IMG/VR virus record: IMGVR_UViG_3300042987_001073
Location: 1-49,922 of that record
DNA from: a virus
DNA: 49,922 bases
Strand: one strand, 5' to 3'
Shown: piece after piece, positions 42,694 to 49,095 of the stretch
Numbering within the stretch: position 1 is the stretch's first letter
How the letters are laid out: each line of letters starts with the position of its first letter
Notes under the pieces: model-generated
What the model was told of the DNA's origin: nothing
The model's input: the letters and a program-made list of their open reading frames with translations, nothing else
Databases searched by the model: none
Translations under genes and position numbers: made by a program

Positions 42694-42695
42694 AA

Positions 42696-42761
42696 TGGCG
42701 AAACCTAGCCCGGCGCAATCCGGGCGATGGTCTGCCGCTTAAAGGCGGCACTGATGAGCCA
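42696..42761 (+). ncRNA. Type II hammerhead ribozyme 2
   Basis: TGGC (42696-42699), GAAA (42700-42703), stem III with outer CC/GG and inner CCCGG / CCGGG (42709-42713 with 42720-42724), cleavage TC (42731-42732), stem I TGCCGC / GCGGCA (42733-42738 with 42745-42750), CTGATGA (42751-42757), stem II GCCA (42758-42761). The CCTAG..CGATGG internal loop of stem III is identical in ribozyme 3. Predicted cut is after C42732. GGAG follows one base later. It begins 3 bases after the stop of the first gene. Confidence 0.92.
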
Positions 42762-42772
42762 CGGAGAACGAC

Positions 42773-43066
42773 ATGACCGCAGTCACCGAAATGACCAAGG
42801 TGCTGGCCGACGCCATGAAGGCGGAAGGCAAAGCTGCTCCGGCTAACATGTACCTGTCTTGCGCTCGCGTTTACGTCACCGTCTACGGACCGAAGCTGCG
42901 CACGGTCAAGGCTGCCGCAAAGCGCCTTGGCATCACGTGGACGCATCGCGGCATCTACGTCGGGTACGATAACGCCAGCGGTCGCGAGTACATGAAGGGT
43001 GAGGCAATCGCAGCCGCTCTGAACGCGGCCGGTGTCGATGCCTACCAGCACACTGACGAGGATTGA
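42773..43066 (+). CDS. Early small protein, unknown function
   Basis: 97 aa from ATG 42773, 6 nt after GGAG. It begins with a helix (TEMTKVLADAMKAEGK) and contains KAAAKRLGITWTHRGIYVGY, with a putative helix-turn followed by aromatic strands. The stop codon is immediately followed by the third ribozyme. Unknown function. Confidence 0.6.
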   Translation: MTAVTEMTKVLADAMKAEGKAAPANMYLSCARVYVTVYGPKLRTVKAAAKRLGITWTHRGIYVGYDNASGREYMKGEAIAAALNAAGVDAYQHTDED

Positions 43067-43130
43067 GATCGAAACCTAGGGCAGCAACCCTGCCCGATGG
43101 TCCGCTGGTTAGGCCAGCGCTGATGAGATC
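43067..43130 (+). ncRNA. Type II hammerhead ribozyme 3
   Basis: GATC (43067-43070), GAAA (43071-43074), stem III with CC/GG and GGCAG / CTGCC, cleavage TC (43101-43102), stem I CGCTGG / CCAGCG (43103-43108 with 43114-43119, loop TTAGG), CTGATGA (43120-43126), GATC (43127-43130). The stem II pair has changed on both sides compared with ribozymes 1 and 2 (TGGC/GCCA to GATC/GATC), which is compensatory change. It begins at the base after the previous stop codon; AGGAG and ATG 43142 follow. Predicted cut is after C43102. Confidence 0.93.
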
Positions 43131-43141
43131 AGGAGAAAGAT

Positions 43142-44032
43142 ATGCTGATGACCGACATCAAGCCTGCCGCACACAAGTTTGAAAAGGCCGGTCTTGGCCG
43201 GGCGCCGTTCAAGTTTGTGATGCTGATCTCGCTGCTGCCGCCGTCTCTGGCCGCGCAGAACCCATCCGCATACAACAACGCACTGCGCGAAATCCATTAC
43301 GCCAAGAAATCGCTTGGCCTTGCGCATCTTGGCTGGTGCGAGCATTGCGGTATGACGCTGATGAACAACTACATTATCCGCGACGCCGACGGCATGGCAC
43401 ACGTGGTCGGTTGCGACTGCGTTAAGTACACAGGCGATGCCGGCGTCATTCGTGATGTCGAGAAGGCGGAAAAGAAGCGCCAGAAGCAAGCCCGCAAGTC
43501 CAAGGCGCTTACCAAGAAGGAAGCCAAGGCGCTGGCGGCCAAGCGGACCCGCAAGGAGAAGCGCCGCGAGTTCTTCCTGAAGCACGAGGCGGTCCTGCGG
43601 CTGGCATACGCGAACCGGCACAAGTCCAAGTTCGTCGGCAAGCTGGCGATGGACTTCCTGCGCTGGGGCTCGCTGTCGCCGCGCCAGATCAAGGTGATTG
43701 AGCCGTCGATCAAGCGGGCCGACGAGATCGCAGCCGAACGTACGGCTGAAACGGCTCGCATCGCCAAGGCGGTGCACGTCGGCGCGGTCGGGGAACGGGT
43801 TGAGGTAGAGTTGACCCTGGTCAACTGGATCACGAGCCGCGATGCATGGTCGCCATGGCGGATCGCGGTGTTCCACGATCGCGCCGGCAACACCATCAAG
43901 ACCTTCGGCAAGGTGCCTGACGTTGCGTCGATGGAGAACGGTAACTTTCGTCTGGTCCGCTGCACGGTGAAGGCGCACAGCGAGTTTCGAGACGAAAAGC
44001 AGACAATGATCACCCGACTGAAACTGCTGTAA
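43142..44032 (+). CDS. Early protein with Cys/His zinc-ribbon-like segment
   Basis: 296 aa from ATG 43142 with AGGAG 6 nt upstream. A cysteine cluster CEHCG...VGCDC (about residues 66-93) suggests metal binding; a long, very basic helix with KKEAKALAAKRTRKEKRREF follows (about 115-145), then a beta-rich C-terminal domain (VEVELTLVNWITSRDAWSPW, IAVFHDRAGNTIKTFGK). This architecture fits a nucleic-acid-binding protein, but no family was named with confidence. Third gene of the ribozyme-linked set. Confidence 0.6.
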   Translation: MLMTDIKPAAHKFEKAGLGRAPFKFVMLISLLPPSLAAQNPSAYNNALREIHYAKKSLGLAHLGWCEHCGMTLMNNYIIRDADGMAHVVGCDCVKYTGDAGVIRDVEKAEKKRQKQARKSKALTKKEAKALAAKRTRKEKRREFFLKHEAVLRLAYANRHKSKFVGKLAMDFLRWGSLSPRQIKVIEPSIKRADEIAAERTAETARIAKAVHVGAVGERVEVELTLVNWITSRDAWSPWRIAVFHDRAGNTIKTFGKVPDVASMENGNFRLVRCTVKAHSEFRDEKQTMITRLKLL

Positions 44033-44040
44033 CCCGACCA

Positions 44041-44070
44041 GCCCGCCCCACCTTAGACGTGGAGGCGGGC
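44041..44070 (+). repeat. Intergenic hairpin in the early operon
   Basis: GCCCGCC/CCAC pairs with GTGG/GGCGGGC around a 7-nt loop (11 bp with one bulged A). No T-run follows; it may be a stability hairpin, and stands where the upstream intergenic spaces carry ribozymes. Confidence 0.55.
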
Positions 44071-44100
44071 CGAGGCGTTAGAAGTAGATGGAGGATCGAT

Positions 44101-44598
44101 ATGGGAACGCAGATCACGCATACGATTACCGACCCGACCGGCGCCGTTCACACTCGTCGCTCGTCTGGCCGCCGATACAGCCACGCTGTCGTCGCCATCA
44201 ACTCCGACGGGGCATGGGCACCGCTCACGTGGTGCTCGCGTCGCGATCTCGCCGAGAAGGCGATGGGCCAGTGGCGGTACTACAAGGAGAAGAAGGTCGT
44301 GCCGGTGGCGCGGTCCGAGAAGGAGACGAAAGAAAAGCCGGCTGCACAGTACCCCGGCACCGAGTTCGAGGTGGGTGGCCTGCGGTTTGCAGACACCATC
44401 ACCCAGTGGGGGCACGAGATGATTGCACAGCACAACGGCTGGAAAATCGGGCTGCTGCGGTGCAACGGCGGGTTCAAAGCGTACGGCCAACCGATCAATC
44501 CCGACCCGAAGCGGTATCAGTTTGTTCGCACCAAGGGAGTAGCGAAGCTGGAGAACACGGTCGCCAAAGTATTGAAGCTTATCGCCGAAGCGGAGTGA
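44101..44598 (+). CDS. Early protein, unknown function
   Basis: 165 aa from ATG 44101 with GGAGG nearby; the frame is open upstream but without a ribosome site. Contains QITHTITDPTGAVHTRRSSG and SHAVVAINSDGAWAPLTWCS, then a central charged region and GWKIGLLRCNGGFKAYGQP. The repeated short beta patterns suggest a small mixed fold. No domain was recognised. Confidence 0.55.
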   Translation: MGTQITHTITDPTGAVHTRRSSGRRYSHAVVAINSDGAWAPLTWCSRRDLAEKAMGQWRYYKEKKVVPVARSEKETKEKPAAQYPGTEFEVGGLRFADTITQWGHEMIAQHNGWKIGLLRCNGGFKAYGQPINPDPKRYQFVRTKGVAKLENTVAKVLKLIAEAE

Positions 44599-44605
44599 TG
44601 CACTA

Positions 44606-44636
44606 AGCCCGGCCACGCGAAAGCGTGTGTCGGGCT
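44606..44636 (+). repeat. GNRA-loop hairpin in the early operon
   Basis: AGCCCG/CGGGCT and CACGC/GCGTG form a two-part stem with an internal loop and a GAAA tetraloop. It resembles the AGCCCGGCCAC part of the 45491 terminator but lacks T's, so may be a degenerate terminator. Confidence 0.5.
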
Positions 44637-44672
44637 GAGTGCGTAGGAAAGAATGAAAGACGGGAGACTGCA

Positions 44673-44894
44673 ATGGACTACGACACCGCCTGCGAGTCCC
44701 GCTTCACGCCGCGTCGCGTCATGGCCGAACTCAGCCGCAACGGGTTCGACAGCTTCGTCGTCGGCGACCACGTCGAGACGAGTTGCGAGATCGTTGATCG
44801 TGATGGCCGCATCACCACTGAGATCAAGCACTTTACCGTCGGCAGGGATGGCCGGATCAGCGGGAAGGAAGTGCTCGACTGGCTTGGATACTGA
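44673..44894 (+). CDS. Small early protein, unknown function
   Basis: 73 aa from ATG 44673, preceded by GACGGGAGAC; upstream in-frame starts lack ribosome sites. Beta-rich with SFVVGDHVETSCEIVDRDGR and two VGRDGRI-like repeats. Unknown function. Confidence 0.55.
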   Translation: MDYDTACESRFTPRRVMAELSRNGFDSFVVGDHVETSCEIVDRDGRITTEIKHFTVGRDGRISGKEVLDWLGY

Positions 44895-44926
44895 ACAATC
44901 AAACAACCGGAAGACGGGAGACCTTG

Positions 44927-45484
44927 ATGACCACCAAGATCAAGCTGTTTGACCTCAAAGCCCGCAAGTCTCACATCGAACACAAGCGCCGCCGGTATGC
45001 ACTGAGACGCCACATGGAAACGCCCGGATTCAATGCCGCCGACATTAAGGCCAAGTTGGCTGAAATGGATGCAGCCCCGGAAGCAATCCTTGCGTGCCCT
45101 CATGCCGCAGACATTCACGCCGCGCTGTCGGATGTGAACGGCAAGGCGACGACCCACACCTACACTACCGTTGGCGCTTTGATCGACATTGCCAGCGACA
45201 TCGAGGCCAAGCTGGAGCGTCACGGCGTACCACTGGCCGACCGCGTCGGCGTCACGGTGTCAGCACTGTCCGCCGTTCCAACGAGCAAATCGTACAACCG
45301 GCAATCGCGCTCTGCCATCGCAACCCGCGTCACGTTCCTGCGTGGCACGTCAGCGTGGTACGTAACCGGCATGGAGCGCGTCGAGCGCTACACTGGACCG
45401 GGCGGCGACGAAAAGATCAAGGCCACGCTGCCGGATGCAGCGCGTGATGCCGTGATCCGCAACGCACTTGCTGACTTCGAGTAA
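44927..45484 (+). CDS. Early protein, unknown function
   Basis: 185 aa from ATG 44927 with the same GACGGGAGAC ribosome site as the previous gene. The N-terminus is basic and helical (LKARKSHIEHKRRRYALRRH). The middle forms a helical region with IDIASDIEAKLERHGVPLAD, and the C-terminus ends in acidic helices. Followed by a strong terminator. No family assigned. Confidence 0.6.
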   Translation: MTTKIKLFDLKARKSHIEHKRRRYALRRHMETPGFNAADIKAKLAEMDAAPEAILACPHAADIHAALSDVNGKATTHTYTTVGALIDIASDIEAKLERHGVPLADRVGVTVSALSAVPTSKSYNRQSRSAIATRVTFLRGTSAWYVTGMERVERYTGPGGDEKIKATLPDAARDAVIRNALADFE

Positions 45485-45490
45485 CCAACC

Positions 45491-45525
45491 AGCCCGGCCA
45501 CCAGCAATGGTGCGTCGGGCTTTTT
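45491..45525 (+). terminator. Rho-independent terminator
   Basis: AGCCCG and CGGGCT pair, with CCACC/GGTG inside and a short loop; TTTTT follows. It closes the 44927 gene, so genes 45567 onward may rely on read-through or on their own promoter. Confidence 0.75.
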
Positions 45526-45566
45526 GGTAGGTAAAGGCAGGACAATACGCACCGGAGATCAACATC

Positions 45567-45929
45567 ATGAACCTCGCATCAGAACTTGCACACTACACCG
45601 GCACTGAGCAGTGGTATCGGCACGCTTTGAACCGCAGCGTCACATACACCGATGGCGTTCGCCATTTTGCCGATGCGGCCGGCGCTCACTGGTTCCTCGA
45701 CATCCTGGCAACGGAGATTCCGCCGTTCGCCAAGCGCGAGGGGTTCCTGGCGATCAAGATGGTCGTCGCCAAGAGCAAGGCCAAGATCGCCGCAGACGAC
45801 GGCAACGGCAAGGTGCTGTGGAAACGCGCCATCCGTTTCACCGATTGCCCGGAAGGCGAGTGGATGTTTTTCATGGCACCGGGAGGCCCGCAAGGGACGA
45901 TCGTGATCATGCTGCCATCGGAATGGTGA
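45567..45929 (+). CDS. DUF6876-family protein
   Basis: 120 aa from ATG 45567. It matches the short family with the motif ELAHYTGTEQWYRHALNRSV, then YTDGVRHFADAAGAHWFLDI and a central KMVVAKSKAKIAADDGNGKV. DUF6876 proteins are widespread in bacteria and phages with unknown function. The family is recognised by motif. Confidence 0.7.
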   Translation: MNLASELAHYTGTEQWYRHALNRSVTYTDGVRHFADAAGAHWFLDILATEIPPFAKREGFLAIKMVVAKSKAKIAADDGNGKVLWKRAIRFTDCPEGEWMFFMAPGGPQGTIVIMLPSEW

Positions 45930-45933
45930 GACT

Positions 45934-46155
45934 ATGAACAACCTGCACCGTGACAACCCGCGCGTGGCTAAGGCTGCACGCGAATGCCTTTCCAAGCTGG
46001 CCGACCTTGGCGATGTCATGATTTCGCAACAGGTCGCGCTCGCGTTGGGATTTGCCGAGGCTCTACTTGAGGAACTGGCCGCTGCAGCCGATGCTGGTGA
46101 GACAGCACCGATGGTCGGGCCGGCCGCAACGCGCATCCTGGAGATGAGGCCGTGA
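45934..46155 (+). CDS. Small helical protein, unknown function
   Basis: 73 aa from ATG 45934, four bases after the previous stop. It is helical and Ala/Leu-rich (SKLADLGDVMISQQVALALG). Unknown function. Confidence 0.55.
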   Translation: MNNLHRDNPRVAKAARECLSKLADLGDVMISQQVALALGFAEALLEELAAAADAGETAPMVGPAATRILEMRP

Positions 46156-46337
46156 GGGACCCCCCGAAAATGCAGATCGTGTGGGACGTGCTGCCCCGCG
46201 CGATTGATGCTGAGGACTGGACAGTGATCGAAGCGTGCCGCCGGCTGATCGTAGCCAATCGACTGGGATGGCGGCGCTACACCAACGCAACCGACTGGAA
46301 CATTGTTCTGTCGTTTTATGAATCGGAGGACGCTTAG
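46152..46337 (+). CDS. Small hypothetical protein
   Basis: 61 aa from GTG 46152, overlapping the previous stop (GTGA); ATG 46170 is an alternative. Contains VWDVLPRAIDAEDWTVIEAC. Its stop is directly followed by the next ATG. Confidence 0.5.
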   Translation: MRDPPKMQIVWDVLPRAIDAEDWTVIEACRRLIVANRLGWRRYTNATDWNIVLSFYESEDA

Positions 46338-46448
46338 ATGGATATCGTGACTGTGGTCGCAATGGTGGCCGTCAGCCTGCAAGGCATCGGCTGCATCGTG
46401 TGCGTCGGCATGCTGGCGCGATCCGCGCGGCAGCTTGGAAAAGAATGA
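46338..46448 (+). CDS. Very small membrane protein
   Basis: 36 aa from ATG 46338, directly after the TAG of the previous gene, with GGAGG 7 nt upstream. A single hydrophobic stretch with two Cys (AVSLQGIGCIVCVGMLA) would span the membrane. Confidence 0.5.
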   Translation: MDIVTVVAMVAVSLQGIGCIVCVGMLARSARQLGKE

Positions 46449-46552
46449 CCGGAGCGGCGTTGCCTCGCCACCCCGGTCTGTCGCTCAAAAATCCCGCAAC
46501 AGGAGCCGTGAGCGTAGCTTGCATTAGCACGCTCATGCGCACCCTTCAATAA
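46445..46552 (+). CDS. Possible small ORF coupled to the preceding gene
   Basis: 35 aa from ATG 46445, overlapping the previous TGA (ATGA) and ending 9 bp before the next gene. It begins MTGAALPRHPGLSLKNPATG. The region also contains a GACCGG/CCGGTC stem and a GAGCGT/ACGCTC stem, so it may be a structured intergenic spacer instead. Confidence 0.3.
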   Translation: MTGAALPRHPGLSLKNPATGAVSVACISTLMRTLQ

Positions 46553-46561
46553 GGTGAACGC

Positions 46562-47437
46562 ATGAAGATACAACCGAACAGCAATACCACTCAGATCGTC
46601 GCCGCCTGCGTCCTTGGTGGCATCACCGCCGCAGGCATGTATTTCAACGCCCGCTACGCTATCCAGCTTGGCCACACGTTGGACGAGCAGATTGCGCTTG
46701 GAGCCGTCAGTATCTCATTCGACGCGGCCAAGGTGCTGGCGTTCTGCTACATGATGCACCACCTCTTGCGCTGGTCTCTGGCGCGCGCAGCACTGGCCGG
46801 TCTGATCTGGGGCTTGACCGCAACGTACGCTATGTACGCCGCTGGCTCGTACGCCTTCGGGCAACTGGCCGCTGGCCAGCAGAAGCAGGAAATGATCAAC
46901 AAGGAGCTTCGGGCTCGCGCAGCCGAGATTTTGCGCCTGGAACGCGAGGTTGAGGACGCGAAGTTGGCCAAGAACAGCCGTGGCAACCTGATCTGGGCGT
47001 CGTCGGGCTCCTGCCTTTCGCCGACCACGCCTGAGTCTAGGGAGTTCTGTAACGCGTGGCTCGTCAAACTCGGCACCTTGAATGCCATTCGAGAGAAGGC
47101 CGCGACTGACAAGCGAGTCGAGCGATCGGCATCGCCCGAGTTGATGGAGTGGAGCCGGATTACCGGCCTCAGCATCCACGAGGTGATGATCGCCATCGCC
47201 CTGATCTTTGCGCTAATCATGGAGGTGGTAGCCAGCGTATCCGGCTTCGCCTTTGCCAAGAACAGCCGGGACATCAAGGACGAGATCGCTGCCGAGCAGC
47301 GTAGGCGTAACCACGAGAAGCGCATGGCGCAGATCGAGGCCATGCGTGAGCGCAACGCACGACGCAACGCGCGAGCGCGCGAGCGTCGCGCCGATGCACG
47401 CGCGGCCATGTCCACTGGCTTGCGCGTGGTGAAGTGA
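46562..47437 (+). CDS. Multi-span membrane protein with central coiled coil
   Basis: 291 aa from ATG 46562 with AAGGTG upstream. Segments at about 12-30, 43-65, 75-97 and 206-230 are hydrophobic (e.g. LFALIMEVVASVSGFAFA-like stretch after IALI). Between them is a charged coiled coil (EMINKELRARAAEILRLERE) and a Cys-bearing loop. The basic C-terminus is Arg/Ala-rich (MRERNARRNARARERRADAR). Last gene of the early operon. Function not known; it may modify the host envelope. Confidence 0.6.
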   Translation: MKIQPNSNTTQIVAACVLGGITAAGMYFNARYAIQLGHTLDEQIALGAVSISFDAAKVLAFCYMMHHLLRWSLARAALAGLIWGLTATYAMYAAGSYAFGQLAAGQQKQEMINKELRARAAEILRLEREVEDAKLAKNSRGNLIWASSGSCLSPTTPESREFCNAWLVKLGTLNAIREKAATDKRVERSASPELMEWSRITGLSIHEVMIAIALIFALIMEVVASVSGFAFAKNSRDIKDEIAAEQRRRNHEKRMAQIEAMRERNARRNARARERRADARAAMSTGLRVVK

Positions 47438-47442
47438 CAGAC

Positions 47443-47482
47443 AGGCCCGGCACGGCAACCCCGTGACCGGGCCTTTTTGTTT
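47443..47482 (+). terminator. Rho-independent terminator of the early operon
   Basis: AGGCCCGG and CCGGGCCT form a strong stem with CACGG/CCGTG inside, then TTTTTGTTTT. The 168 bp from 47483 to 47650 hold no clear gene; a small GGCT/AGCC hairpin with TTTTT lies at 47615-47630. Confidence 0.8.
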
Positions 47483-47650
47483 TCTGGCACCCGGTGGCAC
47501 AATGCCACCCCCTTGCCATTGGCCGGCAAATCATGCATGAAGCGGACATGCGAACCACACGCACATACCCGACGCCACGACCGCGACAGCGGCGATGGCA
47601 ACGAACGACAGGGCTCTGAGCCTTTTTGGGCATCGCTCGCCATCTGATAG

Positions 47651-47727
47651 CTGGGTGTAGCTCAGTTTGGTAGAGCGCTCGGCTTGGGACCGAAAGGCCG
47701 TGGGTTCGAATCCCTCCACCTAGACCA
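47651..47727 (+). tRNA. tRNA-Pro (anticodon TGG)
   Basis: Full cloverleaf with encoded CCA. Acceptor CTGGGTG/CACCTAG (one G-T), anticodon loop CTTGGGA, T-loop GGTTCGAATCC. The first pair of the anticodon stem is a C-A mismatch. Confidence 0.88.
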
Positions 47728-47734
47728 CCTACAT

Positions 47735-47811
47735 GATCTCGTAGCGCAGCCGGATAGCGCGTCGGTTTCCGAAGCCGAAGGCCGGTGGTTCGAGTCCACC
47801 CGAGATCGCCA
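47735..47811 (+). tRNA. tRNA-Arg (anticodon CCG)
   Basis: Acceptor GATCTCG/CGAGATC perfect, anticodon loop TTCCGAA, T-arm GGTTCGAGTCC, CCA encoded. Reads CGG, a common codon in high-GC hosts. Confidence 0.9.
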
Positions 47812-47813
47812 AT

Positions 47814-47889
47814 AGTCCCGTGGCCCAACGGATAGGGCGCCGATCTACGAAAGCGGAGATTGCAGGTTCAAATCCTGCCGGGACTGCCA
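47814..47889 (+). tRNA. tRNA-Arg (anticodon ACG)
   Basis: Acceptor AGTCCCG/CGGGACT, D-stem GCCC/GGGC, anticodon loop CTACGAA, T-stem GCAGG/CCTGC, CCA encoded. One A-G mismatch in the anticodon stem. A34 would need conversion to inosine by host TadA. Confidence 0.85.
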
Positions 47890-47894
47890 AGAAT

Positions 47895-47971
47895 GCCCCT
47901 GTAGCTCAGACGGTAGAGCGGCCCTTTTGTAATGGGCAGGTCGTCGGTTCGAATCCAGGCCAGGGGCACCA
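47895..47971 (+). tRNA. tRNA-Thr (anticodon TGT)
   Basis: Acceptor GCCCCTG/CAGGGGC, anticodon loop TTTGTAA, T-loop TTCGAAT, discriminator A and CCA. The pair closing the anticodon loop is T-T. Confidence 0.88.
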
Positions 47972-47973
47972 AT

Positions 47974-48053
47974 GCCGAGGTAGCTTATAGGCTAAAGCGC
48001 CATCCGTGGTCGGGATGGAGAACCTTGGTTCAAATCCAAGGCCGTAGGCCCCA
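47974..48053 (+). tRNA. Degenerate tRNA-like gene (His GTG or Thr GGT)
   Basis: 80 nt with D-stem GCTT/AAGC, anticodon stem CCATCC/GGATGG and T-stem CTTGG/CCAAG, ending CCCCA. The acceptor stem has two mismatches. The loop GTGGTCG gives GGT if T33 is conserved, whereas C73 before CCA points to tRNA-His and GTG. The extra bases and mismatches suggest decay or an unusual tRNA. Confidence 0.45.
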
Positions 48054-48055
48054 AT

Positions 48056-48129
48056 ACCAGTGTCGTCTAGCGGCAAGATGTCGGTTTCCAACTCCGAAGA
48101 CGCGGGTTCAATTCCTGCCACTGGTGCCA
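48056..48129 (+). tRNA. tRNA-Trp (anticodon CCA)
   Basis: Acceptor ACCAGTG/CACTGGT, anticodon loop TTCCAAC, T-arm GCGGG/CCTGC, discriminator G typical of Trp, CCA encoded. T-T at the base of the anticodon loop. Confidence 0.87.
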
Positions 48130-48132
48130 ATG

Positions 48133-48208
48133 GCCGGGTTAGCTCAACTGGCGGAGCGCCGCACTTTGACTGCGGAGGCTGCAGGTTCAAGTCCTGCACC
48201 CGGTGCCA
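48133..48208 (+). tRNA. tRNA-Gln (anticodon TTG)
   Basis: Acceptor GCCGGGT/ACCCGGT (first pair G-T), anticodon stem CCGCA/TGCGG, loop CTTTGAC, T-stem GCAGG/CCTGC, CCA encoded. Its last base directly abuts the stop codon of the converging gene at 48209. Confidence 0.9.
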
Positions 48209-48400
48209 CTATGATTTAGCTTGGGCATGAACCTTCCGCAGATCGCGGATGCGAAACGTGCCCTCGATTTTGACCCACTGATACGGCAATCCTGGGTGTG
48301 GCCACGCGACTTTGGCCATCTTTCCATCGACTGACTTGACCTCGGCCAGAACATTGTCCGGCGTGAGAACGGTATCGCCGATCTTTGGAGTGCTGATCAT
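48209..48400 (-). CDS. Small hypothetical protein
   Basis: 63 aa from ATG 48400, overlapping the previous stop as ATGA. Beta-rich SH3-like sequence (IGDTVLTPDNVLAEVKSVDG, AKVAWPHPGLPYQWVKIEG). Ends exactly at the tRNA-Gln 3' end. Confidence 0.6.
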   Translation of the reverse strand: MISTPKIGDTVLTPDNVLAEVKSVDGKMAKVAWPHPGLPYQWVKIEGTFRIRDLRKVHAQAKS

Positions 48401-48648
48401 GTCCCCGTCACGGCATGGATGGCATTGGTGTCGTGTGGATGCGAGCAGTCACCGCTATCAACCCACTCGATCGCTTTCATCGCCGCTGCGACCTTGCGCA
48501 GATGCGCGGCAAAGCCTAGTCGATCAAGGTTGTTCTCACATCCTGTTGGGCGCGTAGGCCCGCAGTCTGGACACGTTACGCCATCTTCAAGTGCGTCGGC
48601 AAATGCCTCGACATGCCGATATGCGTAGTCATAGCTGCCACCACTCAT
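48397..48648 (-). CDS. Small conserved protein, MSGGSYDYAY family
   Basis: 83 aa from ATG 48648. The N-terminus MSGGSYDYAYRHVEAFAD and the C-terminal AAMKAIEWVDSGD are typical of a short family found in many phages and bacteria with unknown function. A CPDC pair and a third Cys might bind metal. Coupled by ATGA on both sides. Confidence 0.65.
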   Translation of the reverse strand: MSGGSYDYAYRHVEAFADALEDGVTCPDCGPTRPTGCENNLDRLGFAAHLRKVAAAMKAIEWVDSGDCSHPHDTNAIHAVTGT

Positions 48649-49094
48649 GACATCTCCAATTCCGGCACGTCATCAATCTCAAATATTGACAGCTTGCCGT
48701 TGCACGCGATGAACTCGACCGGCTCGACCTTGGCCAGAACAATGCCGTATGGCCCCTGCCACCAAGGCACAATGAACCTGTCGCCTTGCTCGCGCGTTAT
48801 TCCGTGCGGCAGAGCGTACTGAGACCTGATGCAGTCGATGATCTCAGCCTTGGCCACAATGCCACCCCGTGGCAGACTATCGATAGCCGGTGGCTCTTTG
48901 TAGTACCGGCTGCCCGAGAACACCTGATTGTACCACCACACGAATGAGTCGTACTCATCGCGCTTCATGGATTTGGCCGCGTGTATATAGATCGGGCCGC
49001 GATATTGCGTTGACCACGTGCGATTCTCAACACGCTTGCCCATGTGAACGATCGCGTGAGCCCATGGCTGCCGAATGCTGATTGCCATAGCCAT
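48645..49094 (-). CDS. ASCH/PUA-like domain protein
   Basis: 149 aa from ATG 49094, chosen for GAGG 8 nt upstream; a GTG at 49115 lacks one. The N-terminus AISIRQPWAHAIVHMGKRVE then NRTWSTQYRGPIYIHAAK is the ASCH signature, an RNA-binding beta-barrel fold. Conserved residues later include ALPHGITREQ and FIVPWWQGPYGIVL. Role in phage unknown; the family is linked to RNA or modified-nucleoside handling. Confidence 0.75.
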   Translation of the reverse strand: MAMAISIRQPWAHAIVHMGKRVENRTWSTQYRGPIYIHAAKSMKRDEYDSFVWWYNQVFSGSRYYKEPPAIDSLPRGGIVAKAEIIDCIRSQYALPHGITREQGDRFIVPWWQGPYGIVLAKVEPVEFIACNGKLSIFEIDDVPELEMS

Positions 49095-49095
49095 A

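Noticed and set aside
43109-43978. 289-aa ORF antisense to the early protein at 43142
   Set aside because: Low-complexity Leu/Arg/His-rich translation typical of an antisense shadow; the plus-strand gene has a ribosome site and a sensible sequence.
45579-46382. 267-aa minus-strand ORF
   Set aside because: Shadow of the DUF6876-type gene and its neighbours; biased Arg/Ser/His composition and no ribosome site.
47531-47640. Hydrophobic minus-strand peptide between early terminator and tRNA-Pro
   Set aside because: No start codon outside the tRNA and no ribosome site; best treated as non-coding.
46747-47643. 298-aa minus-strand ORF across the early membrane-protein gene
   Set aside because: Antisense shadow of the 46562-47437 gene; it also runs through that operon's terminator.
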